Source: an uncultured bacterium | Lineage (GTDB): Bacteria > Patescibacteriota > Andersenbacteria > UBA10190 > CAIZMI01 | DNA length: 48,874 bases | Assembly (NCBI GenBank): GCA_903934015.1 | Contig: CAIZMI010000018.1 | Location: 1 to 48,874, forward strand | Direction: 5' to 3' | Part shown: positions 14,931 through 21,100 of the stretch, piece by piece | Position numbering within the stretch: position 1 is the first letter of the stretch | Layout: each line of letters opens with the position of its first letter | The notes under the pieces: generated by a model | Told to the model about the DNA's origin: nothing | What the model saw: only the letters and a program-made list of their open reading frames with translations | Databases searched by the model: none | Position numbers and translations under genes: made by a program

Positions 14931-15591
14931 GCATCTCATCCGGAAACAATTGGATTTTTGGCGTTTACCCCAACTCGTTTCATCAACTGCCTTGGGGATT
15001 ATTATGCTCGGCGCGAGTTTGACGATCAACTATAGTGCGGGCCTGTATACAAACTCAATTACGAATAATCCCGTACAAGACATTATCTTGGATAATATTC
15101 CGGTATTCCGCACCGGATTTATTTTTGTTTACGGCGCGCTTGCTATGTGGTTTTTCGTCATGATTATTTTAATCTTAAATCCCAGATACCTCCCTTTTGC
15201 TTTAAAAAGCATTGCGTTACTCGTAACAATAAGATCCATTTTTACTATCATGACCCACCTTGGACCATACCCAAACATGACAACATGGCCACAAAACAAC
15301 CTCCTTGAAAAATTCAGTTTCGGAGCCGATTTTTTCTTCTCCGGCCACACCGCTTTTCCTTTCTTAATTTCCCTAATCCTTTGGCACAAAAAAATATTTC
15401 GTTGGATTTTTATTGTTTTATCACTTTTTTTTGCCACAAGCGTTTTGTCGGGCCATTTACACTACTCAATTGATGTGTTTGCCGCCTTTTTTATTACCTA
15501 CAGTGTATTTATTCTTGGTTGCCGATTATTTACTGATGAATACGAAATAATGTACGGAAAAAAACCAAAGTTTACACTCGGTCATGACTAG
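14893..15591 (+). CDS. PAP2_C/sphingomyelin-synthase-like membrane phosphatase
   Basis: 232 residues, about six membrane helices. The catalytic region shows FFFSGHTAFPFL and LSGHLHYSIDVFAAFF, the SGHT and H-HYS-x-D pattern of PAP2_C proteins (the membrane phosphatase branch that includes sphingomyelin synthases). Expected to cleave or transfer a phospho group on a lipid. The start overlaps the GT4 gene by 38 bp, so the two are likely coupled. A later start inside the first 25 residues is possible. Confidence 0.75.
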   Translation: MRPFTQILKIRVKHLIRKQLDFWRLPQLVSSTALGIIMLGASLTINYSAGLYTNSITNNPVQDIILDNIPVFRTGFIFVYGALAMWFFVMIILILNPRYLPFALKSIALLVTIRSIFTIMTHLGPYPNMTTWPQNNLLEKFSFGADFFFSGHTAFPFLISLILWHKKIFRWIFIVLSLFFATSVLSGHLHYSIDVFAAFFITYSVFILGCRLFTDEYEIMYGKKPKFTLGHD

Positions 15592-15612
15592 AAAAGAATG
15601 AAAATTTTATTT

Positions 15613-16296
15613 TTATTTTTTGGCAACCATTGCCACGATTTTAGGATTCCTTAGCTCCCGAATTGCATCTACTGCAATCCAACGAGCAGTACGCGAATCC
15701 AGTTTACTGATTTCCTCAGCTAACGCGATGGCTTTTAATCTAAGCGCGCTGTTGCGTTTACCAATCTGACGCAATGCCCAATTTACCGCCTTACACACAT
15801 ATTTACGATCATCGGTAGCATATTTTTTCATTAAAGGAAAAAATTTCACAAACTTATCATTCATTGCGTTTTTATCATGCACAGCCAACCACGCAAGTAA
15901 CGCGAAGCTGGCACGCCTAACAAACTCATCATTGCTTTTCATCCATTGTTTAACTTTTTTAAATGCAAAAGGCGTCTTGTCAAACAGTGACCCACAAGCC
16001 GTATCGCACAAATCCCATGTTTCAAAATCGGATGCCCAGTCATCCATTTGCTGTTCGCTAATAACACTGGGGTCCTCAACAAATACAGCCAATATCCGCG
16101 CCTCATGAATCTCTGATTTCCATAATTGCTGGGCCAAAACATGATTTTTTCCAATTTTCTTAGCCAACTTACGCATTATTGGCAATGAAACACCAAGAAC
16201 CATAATTGATGGTTTAATACCAAAACGCGCCATCCCTTGAACGTTTTTGCTACTACCTCGTGTCTCAAGAAAAGCGATTATATCTGATATTTTCAT
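15613..16296 (-). CDS. AlkD-like DNA alkylation repair protein (HEAT-repeat)
   Basis: 227 residues made of helical HEAT-like repeats. Family segments include LRKLAKKIGK-like IMRKLAKKIGKNH, HEARILAVFVEDP, MDDWASDFETWDLCDTAC, and FVRRASFALLAWLAVHDK. AlkD enzymes excise bulky or cationic alkylated bases without base flipping. I start at ATG 16296, not the TTG at 16323, because TACAAT (16303-16308) lies 6 nt upstream, giving a leaderless mRNA; this is the same spacing as several other genes here. Confidence 0.85.
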   Translation of the reverse strand: MKISDIIAFLETRGSSKNVQGMARFGIKPSIMVLGVSLPIMRKLAKKIGKNHVLAQQLWKSEIHEARILAVFVEDPSVISEQQMDDWASDFETWDLCDTACGSLFDKTPFAFKKVKQWMKSNDEFVRRASFALLAWLAVHDKNAMNDKFVKFFPLMKKYATDDRKYVCKAVNWALRQIGKRNSALRLKAIALAEEISKLDSRTARWIAVDAIRELRNPKIVAMVAKK

Positions 16297-16447
16297 GGTT
16301 TGATTGTACCGCCACTTAGACAAAAATGGCCATCACTCCGCCACCGAAAAACGCCTTGTAACCCGCAATTGATCATGATCAAGCAATCGTAACTGCTCAC
16401 CCGCTTGAAAGTTCGTGTTTATTATCAAATTACTTGAATAACCACCA

Positions 16448-16510
16448 CCCCCGTAAAAACGGGGGTCCATGCGCTATTGTTATGACGTGGATTCCCGCTC
16501 AAGCGGGAAT
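16448..16510. repeat. REP-like palindromes before infC
   Basis: Two palindromes: CCCCCGTaaaaACGGGGG (16448-16465) and ATTCCCGCT-ca-AGCGGGAAT (16491-16510). Upstream (16392-16412) is CTCACCCGCTTGAAAGTTCG, which also occurs in slightly changed form at 4809-4828. The rest of the 16297-16583 gap shows nothing else I can name. Confidence 0.55.
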
Positions 16511-16583
16511 GGATGACTTAGAGAGGTTTTTATGCATAACTGGTACCAACTTTCATTTAAGTGAGGAGTTACAAGCAATCACC

Positions 16584-16611
16584 TTGCAAAAAGTCGAATT
16601 ATTGTTATAAT
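16584..16611 (+). promoter_or_regulatory. infC promoter
   Basis: TTGCAA (16584-16589), 16-nt spacer, TATAAT (16606-16611). The predicted start of transcription lies within a few nt of the first possible infC start codon. Confidence 0.7.
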
Positions 16612-16619
16612 GCAGATTA

Positions 16620-17210
16620 ATCACTATTAAAAGTACTCCAATTTCACCATCATACTCAGACCGTTTACGAGTTAACAATGCGATCCGCGCCCACGTTGTG
16701 CGCTTAATCGACGCCGAAGGAAAACAAGTTGGCGTAATTGATACAAAAGAAGCTCTTCGACAATCAAGATTAGTAGGTTTGGATTTAGTTGAAATCTCCC
16801 CCGCAACAAGACCACCGGTATGCAAAATTATGGATTTTGGGAAATTCCAATACGAACAAGCCAAAAAAGAACGTGAACAAAAAAAGGGTAAGAAAAAAAC
16901 GGACATCAAAGGAATCAGGATCGGATTTAAAACCGGTGATCATGATCAAGACTTGAAGCGTAAACACACCGATGACTTTCTAAGAGATGGCGACAAAGTA
17001 CGTGTTGAAATTGTACTAAGGGGTCGTGAGAAAGCTCACAAACCGCTGGCTCGCACTATCATAGAGACTTTCTTAAGAAAGATTACGGTTCCCCACAAGC
17101 AAGAGGAAAATATTGCCCCTCACCCAAACGGTTTCTCTGTGACACTTGCACCCATCTCGAATAAAGAGCAGACTAAGACAGAATCAGAAGTCCAGAGCAA
17201 GGCCAATTGA
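16620..17210 (+). CDS. infC: Translation initiation factor IF-3, non-AUG start
   Basis: The conserved IF3 N-domain begins with RLRVNNAIRAHVVRLIDAEG, which lies upstream of the GTG (16698) used by the track. The frame is open back to a TAA at 16608-16610, and the only plausible starts are ATC 16620 or ATT 16626. infC is the classic gene with AUU/AUC/AUA starts, which let IF3 limit its own translation. GLDLVEISPATRPPVCKIMD and the C-domain are complete. IF3 binds the 30S subunit and checks initiator tRNA and start codon. First gene of infC-rpmI-rplT. TATAAT is 8 nt before the ATC, so the transcript has almost no leader. Confidence 0.9.
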   Translation: MTIKSTPISPSYSDRLRVNNAIRAHVVRLIDAEGKQVGVIDTKEALRQSRLVGLDLVEISPATRPPVCKIMDFGKFQYEQAKKEREQKKGKKKTDIKGIRIGFKTGDHDQDLKRKHTDDFLRDGDKVRVEIVLRGREKAHKPLARTIIETFLRKITVPHKQEENIAPHPNGFSVTLAPISNKEQTKTESEVQSKAN

Positions 17211-17243
17211 CGAAAAATACATTATTCCGTAAGCTTATCAATC

Positions 17244-17468
17244 ATGGTTAAACAAAAGACCCGAAAGGCGGCAGCCAAGCGTTTTAGCTTTAGCAAAGCT
17301 GGTAAAGTTATGCGTCGTCGCACAATGCATGGCCATTTTAACGTCGGTCGCTCAAAAAAGACCCTCATGGCACGTCGACGTGATCAAGAGATCGACGGTA
17401 CCGACCGTAAGCGCCTAACTCGCCTAATGCCATTCAATTCCCCGGTTAATCCAAAAAATAATAACTAG
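17244..17468 (+). CDS. rpmI: 50S ribosomal protein bL35
   Basis: 74 residues, very basic. It begins MVKQKTRKAAAKRFSFSKAG and contains RRRTMHGHFN, both typical of bL35. It lies between infC and rplT in the conserved order, 33 bp after infC. The C-terminal tail ends in an Asn/Pro-rich stretch slightly longer than usual. Confidence 0.95.
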   Translation: MVKQKTRKAAAKRFSFSKAGKVMRRRTMHGHFNVGRSKKTLMARRRDQEIDGTDRKRLTRLMPFNSPVNPKNNN

Positions 17469-17486
17469 CATTAAACTAATTCCCCC

Positions 17487-17846
17487 ATGCCAAGAGTAAA
17501 ACGAGGTACAATTCACGCCAAAAGACGCCGTAATATCCTACGTCAAACCAAGGGTTTCTTTCATCGTCGCAAGACACATCTAAGAGAAGCAAGACAGGCA
17601 TTAACTAAGGCTGGTCAATACGCTTACGCCCACCGACGCAAAAAGAAAGGCGATTTCCGCAGACTCTGGAATGTGCAACTTTCAGCCGCATTAAAAACAG
17701 AAGGAATTTCTTACAGCAAATTCATTAATGTTGCTAAGTTACAAAACATTGCGTTAAACCGAAAAATGCTTGTTCTGTTGGCACAAGAAAAACCCACTGT
17801 CTTTAAACAAGTTGTAGACGAGGCTAAAAAAACTCTAGCCAGTTAA
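17487..17846 (+). CDS. rplT: 50S ribosomal protein bL20
   Basis: 119 residues, the standard length. It begins MPRVKRGTIHAKRRRNILRQ, followed by TKGFFHRRKTHLREARQALTK and the globular C-domain (ISYSKFINVAKLQNIALNRK). bL20 assembles early on 23S rRNA and in many bacteria represses this operon. It is the last gene of the operon, followed by a long bidirectional terminator hairpin. Confidence 0.97.
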   Translation: MPRVKRGTIHAKRRRNILRQTKGFFHRRKTHLREARQALTKAGQYAYAHRRKKKGDFRRLWNVQLSAALKTEGISYSKFINVAKLQNIALNRKMLVLLAQEKPTVFKQVVDEAKKTLAS

Positions 17847-17855
17847 TAACTACTC

Positions 17856-17907
17856 TATCTCATAAAACAAAACTCCTGCTCTAGCGGGAGTTTTGTTTTA
17901 TGAGATA
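17856..17907. terminator. Bidirectional terminator between rplT and VanZ gene
   Basis: Stem of more than 20 bp: TATCTCATAAAACAAAACTC / GAGTTTTGTTTTATGAGATA with a GC-rich tip. A/T-rich flanks would serve both the plus-strand operon and the minus-strand VanZ-like gene. Confidence 0.85.
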
Positions 17908-18287
17908 GTCAACCGATGATTTCGAAACAAAAAAACCATAATAAATAATAAGCCTACCAATATACCAATCGAATCAATGCTAATATCAAAAAAATTACCA
18001 GACCTCCCTGGAATGAATGTTTGATGTACTTCATCGGTAAATGCATATGCCAAAGAAGCCAACGCAGACATAACAACATTAAACAATTCATTTCGACTTT
18101 TATTTTTATAAAAATTATAAAACATGCATACCAGCACAAAATATTCCGAAACATGAGCAATTTTCCTGATAAAATAATCTTCTTTCAGCCCACTAGAAAA
18201 ACTTGGTATGCTAGAAAACACAAATATCACCACACACCATAAAATCAGACTGATTAGATCAATATTTTTTCTTAACATATCAATCAT
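17898..18287 (-). CDS. VanZ family membrane protein
   Basis: 129 residues with about four membrane helices. The VanZ-like signature is visible: KIAHVSEYFVLVCMFYNF, YAFTDEVHQTFIPGRSGNFF and DISIDSIGILVG. The Glu/His/Gln and Arg residues of the DE-HQ-F-PGR block are intact. The family is associated with envelope stress and teicoplanin resistance, but the biochemical role is unknown. A 38-residue membrane ORF ends 8 bp upstream on the same strand. Confidence 0.85.
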   Translation of the reverse strand: MIDMLRKNIDLISLILWCVVIFVFSSIPSFSSGLKEDYFIRKIAHVSEYFVLVCMFYNFYKNKSRNELFNVVMSALASLAYAFTDEVHQTFIPGRSGNFFDISIDSIGILVGLLFIMVFLFRNHRLTIS

Positions 18288-18295
18288 CAGGTTTA

Positions 18296-18412
18296 TTATT
18301 TAAAAGCTTGATACACGCTTGTTGCCATTTGCGGTGCATAAAATTGACTCATAATAGCCAGAGTCAGCACCACAAAAACCATCAGGACAATGAAATTAAT
18401 TATCTTATTCAT
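18296..18412 (-). CDS. Small membrane protein (38 aa), too short for the ORF track
   Basis: ATG 18412 to TAA 18296. The product starts MNKIINFIVLMVFVVLTLAI, one membrane helix, then SQFYAPQMATSVYQAFK. It ends 8 bp before the VanZ-like start and is probably co-transcribed with it. No family recognised. Confidence 0.5.
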   Translation of the reverse strand: MNKIINFIVLMVFVVLTLAIMSQFYAPQMATSVYQAFK

Positions 18413-18438
18413 AAAAATTGCATTATTATAAAATATAA

Positions 18439-19437
18439 TTATAATTCTTGATTTGGCAAAAAAGGTATTTTGCGAATATTAGATTTTCGGTGAAATTGAA
18501 CACCGCAGACATCACACTTCTTCTGAAGACCGTCAATTGGTACGTAACAATTTGGGCATGACTTCATAGACGGCAAAATCTCTACGATTATATTTCCTGA
18601 ATTAGAAATAAATACTTTCTTACTGGCTATGGGATATTTTAGGCGTTGGCCATTTAAAACATATACATGAAAAAGTCTATCATCGTGCCACCAGTACCAA
18701 AAAATTACTAAAGGAATAACCAATAAAATCACATTATAAAATGCCAACTGAATAGCTAGAAGAAAATTAAAGAATCCGTGCATTAACCATGGATACAAAA
18801 AAGCTTTTCCGCTAAATGACTTCTTCTCCGTTACATTAAATCTTGCTTTCGCCAATTGATACCCCATAATTCCACCAAATGACATATGACCAACTGTTGA
18901 AATAAGAAATCTTAGAAAAAAGACAATAACGAGTGTGTCAAATTCCAACCCTTGAAACAACTTAAGGAAATAGAACGTATTTTCCAAAAAAGCAAAACCA
19001 AGTCCTGTGGCAATCCCAAACTGCACGCCATCGATTACTTGGTCCATATCATATGTACGCCAAATCAAACGTCGCATCAAAAGATACTTTGTTCCCTCTT
19101 CAATTAGTGCCACTACTCCAAATGAAACGCCTCCAGCAAATAAAACCTGAATAATACTCCCCATAGAAACATTTTCAGAAAAAAAGAGATCCGCTGTAGC
19201 CGGAGAAATATATTCCCATGCCAAATAAACCCCTTTTTCCAAAATTACGGAAATTATGACCGCAATGACACCAATAGAAAAAAAACGAAACATCGATGTG
19301 CCGGAAACACTCGGCTGTTTTTGGCGAACGTAATAAAACCAAAGCATGATCACCACTGGCAACAGGCTGAGTAACCCAGCGATAATCGCAATCGCTACCA
19401 TATCGGAACTGGCAAATGAACCAACATTATTATCCAT
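18439..19437 (-). CDS. PrsW family intramembrane metalloprotease with C-terminal zinc ribbon
   Basis: 332 residues, about eight membrane helices. The PrsW motifs are present: EEGTKYLLMRRL (EExxK), GFAFLENTFYF (FxxxEN) and a later HMSFGGIMGY (metal His). PrsW cleaves anti-sigma factors inside the membrane in Bacillus. The C-terminus adds a soluble tail with a zinc ribbon, CPNCYVPIDGLQKKCDVCG, which most PrsW proteins lack and which may bind substrate or regulate activity. No obvious anti-sigma substrate is adjacent. Confidence 0.85.
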   Translation of the reverse strand: MDNNVGSFASSDMVAIAIIAGLLSLLPVVIMLWFYYVRQKQPSVSGTSMFRFFSIGVIAVIISVILEKGVYLAWEYISPATADLFFSENVSMGSIIQVLFAGGVSFGVVALIEEGTKYLLMRRLIWRTYDMDQVIDGVQFGIATGLGFAFLENTFYFLKLFQGLEFDTLVIVFFLRFLISTVGHMSFGGIMGYQLAKARFNVTEKKSFSGKAFLYPWLMHGFFNFLLAIQLAFYNVILLVIPLVIFWYWWHDDRLFHVYVLNGQRLKYPIASKKVFISNSGNIIVEILPSMKSCPNCYVPIDGLQKKCDVCGVQFHRKSNIRKIPFLPNQEL

Positions 19438-19485
19438 TGATATAGTTTAGCATAAGGGCTTGGGAATTAATAAACGCTTCAAGAT

Positions 19486-19564
19486 TATGTTCAATGCTCC
19501 TCAAAGACAACTGTCTTTGATTGAAAAGACGTTGCATTTAGAAATGGATTGAACATTGAGCATA
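19486..19564. repeat. 79-bp inverted repeat with inner hairpin
   Basis: Outer arms TATGTTCAATGCTC / GAACATTGAGCATA (13 of 14 can pair, one G-U). Inside is a perfect CAAAGACA/TGTCTTTG hairpin. It sits between the divergent PrsW and SufT-like genes. I found no second copy in this window. Confidence 0.55.
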
Positions 19565-19638
19565 AAATGAAGTATTTATCAATTATCAAACCCCAAACCT
19601 CTTCCTTTTCCCCCAAATTTAGTTTATGTTGATTTTCT

Positions 19639-19947
19639 ATGGCAACCGACCAGGAAATTAGAAAAGCATTAAAAGACGTTAAAGACCCCGAATTGGGCTA
19701 CAATATCGTTGATTTGGGTTTAATCTACGAGATCATCACCGATAAGCTAAACAACATAACTATCCGTTATTCACTTACTTCCCCCGCCTGCCCAGAAGGA
19801 GCAACGATCGAAAAAAACATGCGCGACCGACTGCGTCTAATTGATGGAATCAAGGAGATTAAAACAGAGTTAACTTTCACGCCAGCCTGGACAATGGAAA
19901 AAATGTCCGAAGAACTAAGAGCCGAATTCGGTCTTCTGGGAATTTAA
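19639..19947 (+). CDS. MIP18/DUF59 family iron-sulfur assembly factor (SufT-like)
   Basis: 102 residues, the standard size. It begins with the family block KALKDVKDPELGYNIVDLGL and contains the conserved Cys in TSPACPEGATIEKNM and the C-terminal FTPAWTMEKMSEELR. These proteins help insert Fe-S clusters into target enzymes. The target here is unknown; Fe-S proteins nearby include the ferredoxin at 46.2 kb. It stands alone, with no suf genes in the window. Confidence 0.88.
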   Translation: MATDQEIRKALKDVKDPELGYNIVDLGLIYEIITDKLNNITIRYSLTSPACPEGATIEKNMRDRLRLIDGIKEIKTELTFTPAWTMEKMSEELRAEFGLLGI

Positions 19948-19962
19948 TGAACGAATGCACTA

Positions 19963-20002
19963 CTCCCTCCCTTTCTGCGAAAGGGAGGGTTGGGGTGGGT
20001 TA
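19963..20002 (+). repeat. Palindromic repeat CCCTCCC..GGGAGGG, copy A
   Basis: TCCCTCCCTTTctgcgAAAGGGAGGG followed by TTGGGGTGGGTT. It lies at the 3' end of the DUF559 gene, in opposite orientation to copy B. Confidence 0.75.
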
Positions 20003-20410
20003 AGCGTTAGACGGTAATTTACCACTCGTTATATTTTTGAGCTCGCTCCCTCTCGTATCAATCTGACAAAGTAAATCAAGATAAACTCCGTCCAGATTAT
20101 TCATGATATCGGTATTACAATACCTGATTACTTTCAGACCAAGCTGCGTCAATATCGCCGTTCTTTCGGCATCTTTGTCGTTGCCCGCATCATGGGTATC
20201 GCCATCAATTTCAATTACCAGTTTAAGTTCTGCGCAATAAAAATCCACAATAAATTTGCCGATAGGTTTTTGTCTCAAAAATTTATTATTATTTAATTTT
20301 CTATTACTTAAGATCCGGCCCCATATCACACGTTCCGGACAAGTGGCATCCTTTCTCAATTTCCTAGCTTTTTGTTTTAAATCACGTCGCAAATCAAAAT
20401 CACCATTCAT
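20000..20410 (-). CDS. DUF559 endonuclease-like protein
   Basis: 136 residues from ATG 20410. The longer track ORF translates through palindrome B and is unlikely. The DUF559 core is visible: ATCPERVIWGRI, KFLRQKPIGKFIVDFYC, LVIEIDGDTHD and LGLKVIRYCNTDIM. It belongs to the PD-(D/E)xK/Vsr-like nucleases, with E-x-D in VIEIDGD as probable catalytic residues. TATAAT (20417-20422) lies 6 nt before the ATG, giving a leaderless mRNA. Palindromes A and B flank it in inverted orientation, which suggests a small mobile or repeat-associated unit. Confidence 0.85.
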   Translation of the reverse strand: MNGDFDLRRDLKQKARKLRKDATCPERVIWGRILSNRKLNNNKFLRQKPIGKFIVDFYCAELKLVIEIDGDTHDAGNDKDAERTAILTQLGLKVIRYCNTDIMNNLDGVYLDLLCQIDTRGSELKNITSGKLPSNA

Positions 20411-20427
20411 AACTTCATTATACGACG

Positions 20428-20466
20428 AAACCCACCCACGCCCTCCCTTTTTGCGAAAATGGAGGG
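20428..20466 (-). repeat. Palindromic repeat, copy B (inverted)
   Basis: AAACCCACCCACG + CCCTCCCTTTttgcgAAAATGGAGGG, the reverse orientation of copy A. It lies just upstream of the DUF559 promoter. Confidence 0.75.
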
Positions 20467-20530
20467 AAACGGACAAGACATCTTGGACCACTTCCCTCAA
20501 ACGAAAGAGCAGAAATGAACTTACGCACGA

Positions 20531-20570
20531 TTCCCTCCCTTTTTGAAAAAGGGAGGGTTGGGGTGGGTTT
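20531..20570 (+). repeat. Palindromic repeat, copy C
   Basis: TTCCCTCCCTTTTTGAAAAAGGGAGGG followed by TTGGGGTGGGTTT, directly before the 3' end of tRNA-Arg. Same orientation as copy A. Confidence 0.75.
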
Positions 20571-20572
20571 AC

Positions 20573-20648
20573 TGGTGTCCCCGGCAGGATTCGAACCTGC
20601 GACCTTCAGCTTCGGAGGCTGACGCTCTATCCACTGCGCTACGGAGAC
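20573..20648 (-). tRNA. tRNA-Arg (anticodon CCG)
   Basis: 76 nt on the minus strand with a full cloverleaf. The acceptor GTCTCCG pairs with CGGGGAC. The anticodon stem is TCAGC/GCTGA with loop CTCCGAA (anticodon CCG, reading CGG). The T-arm is GCAGG-TTCGAAT-CCTGC. CCA is encoded. Confidence 0.95.
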
Positions 20649-20667
20649 TTATAATCTTTCTTCCCTG

Positions 20668-20683
20668 CCGGCGGCAGGATTCG
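20668..20683 (-). pseudogene. tRNA 3' fragment (T-loop side) left of the tandem array
   Basis: CGGCAGGATTCG is identical to the T-loop and 3' T-stem of the adjacent tRNA-Arg (reverse complement). The sequence then switches to the 100-bp array. The other half of such a tRNA is at 20986-21040. Confidence 0.5.
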
Positions 20684-20980
20684 GCCTCGCCTCTCGGAGT
20701 ACTTATGTACTCCTCGGGCTGGCCACCGCCTCATATTGCCTGCGGGCAATACTCCGGCGCTGAAAAACCGTTAAGGGTTTTCGGCCTCGCCTCTCGGAGT
20801 ACTGATGTACTCCTCGGGCTGGCCACCGCCTCATATTGTCTGCGGACAATACTCCGGCGCTGAAAAACCGTTAAAGGTTTTCGGCCTCGCCTCTCGGAGT
20901 ACTGATGTACTCCTCGGGCTGGCCACCGCCTCATATTGTCTGCGGACAATACTCCGGCGCTGAAAAACCGTTAAAGGTTT
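20681..20980. repeat. Tandem array, three 100-bp units
   Basis: Units start at 20681, 20781 and 20881 with an exact 100-bp period. Each contains GGAGTAC/GTACTCC and, between GGCCACCGCCTC and CTCCGGCG, a second hairpin. That hairpin is ATTGCC/GGCAAT in unit 1 and ATTGTC/GACAAT in units 2 and 3, a compensatory base-pair change. The GGCCACCGCCTC-hairpin-CTCCGGCG frame also occurs at 1180-1235 with a different hairpin. The track ORFs 20543..20863 and 20731..20949 are translations of this array. Confidence 0.85.
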
Positions 20981-20985
20981 TTCAG

Positions 20986-21040
20986 CCTGCGACCTTTGAG
21001 CCTTAAGAGGCTGACGCTCTATCCACTGCGCTACGGAGAC
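20986..21040 (-). pseudogene. 5' part of a degenerate tRNA right of the array
   Basis: On the minus strand, GTCTCCGTAGCGCAGTGGAT and following bases are identical to tRNA-Arg through the D-arm. The anticodon region is CAGCCTCTTAAGGCT, which does not form a regular 5-bp stem with a 7-nt loop. GCAGG of the T-stem is present, then the sequence breaks into the array. It is not a functional tRNA as read. Confidence 0.7.
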
Positions 21041-21100
21041 TAGTCGGCTGTTGCCATACTACCCTCATCAATAGATCTCAAGCAATATCTCTAGATGCAA

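Noticed and set aside
20681-20980. CRISPR array
   Set aside because: The 100-bp period has no short repeat/variable spacer structure, and there are no cas genes.
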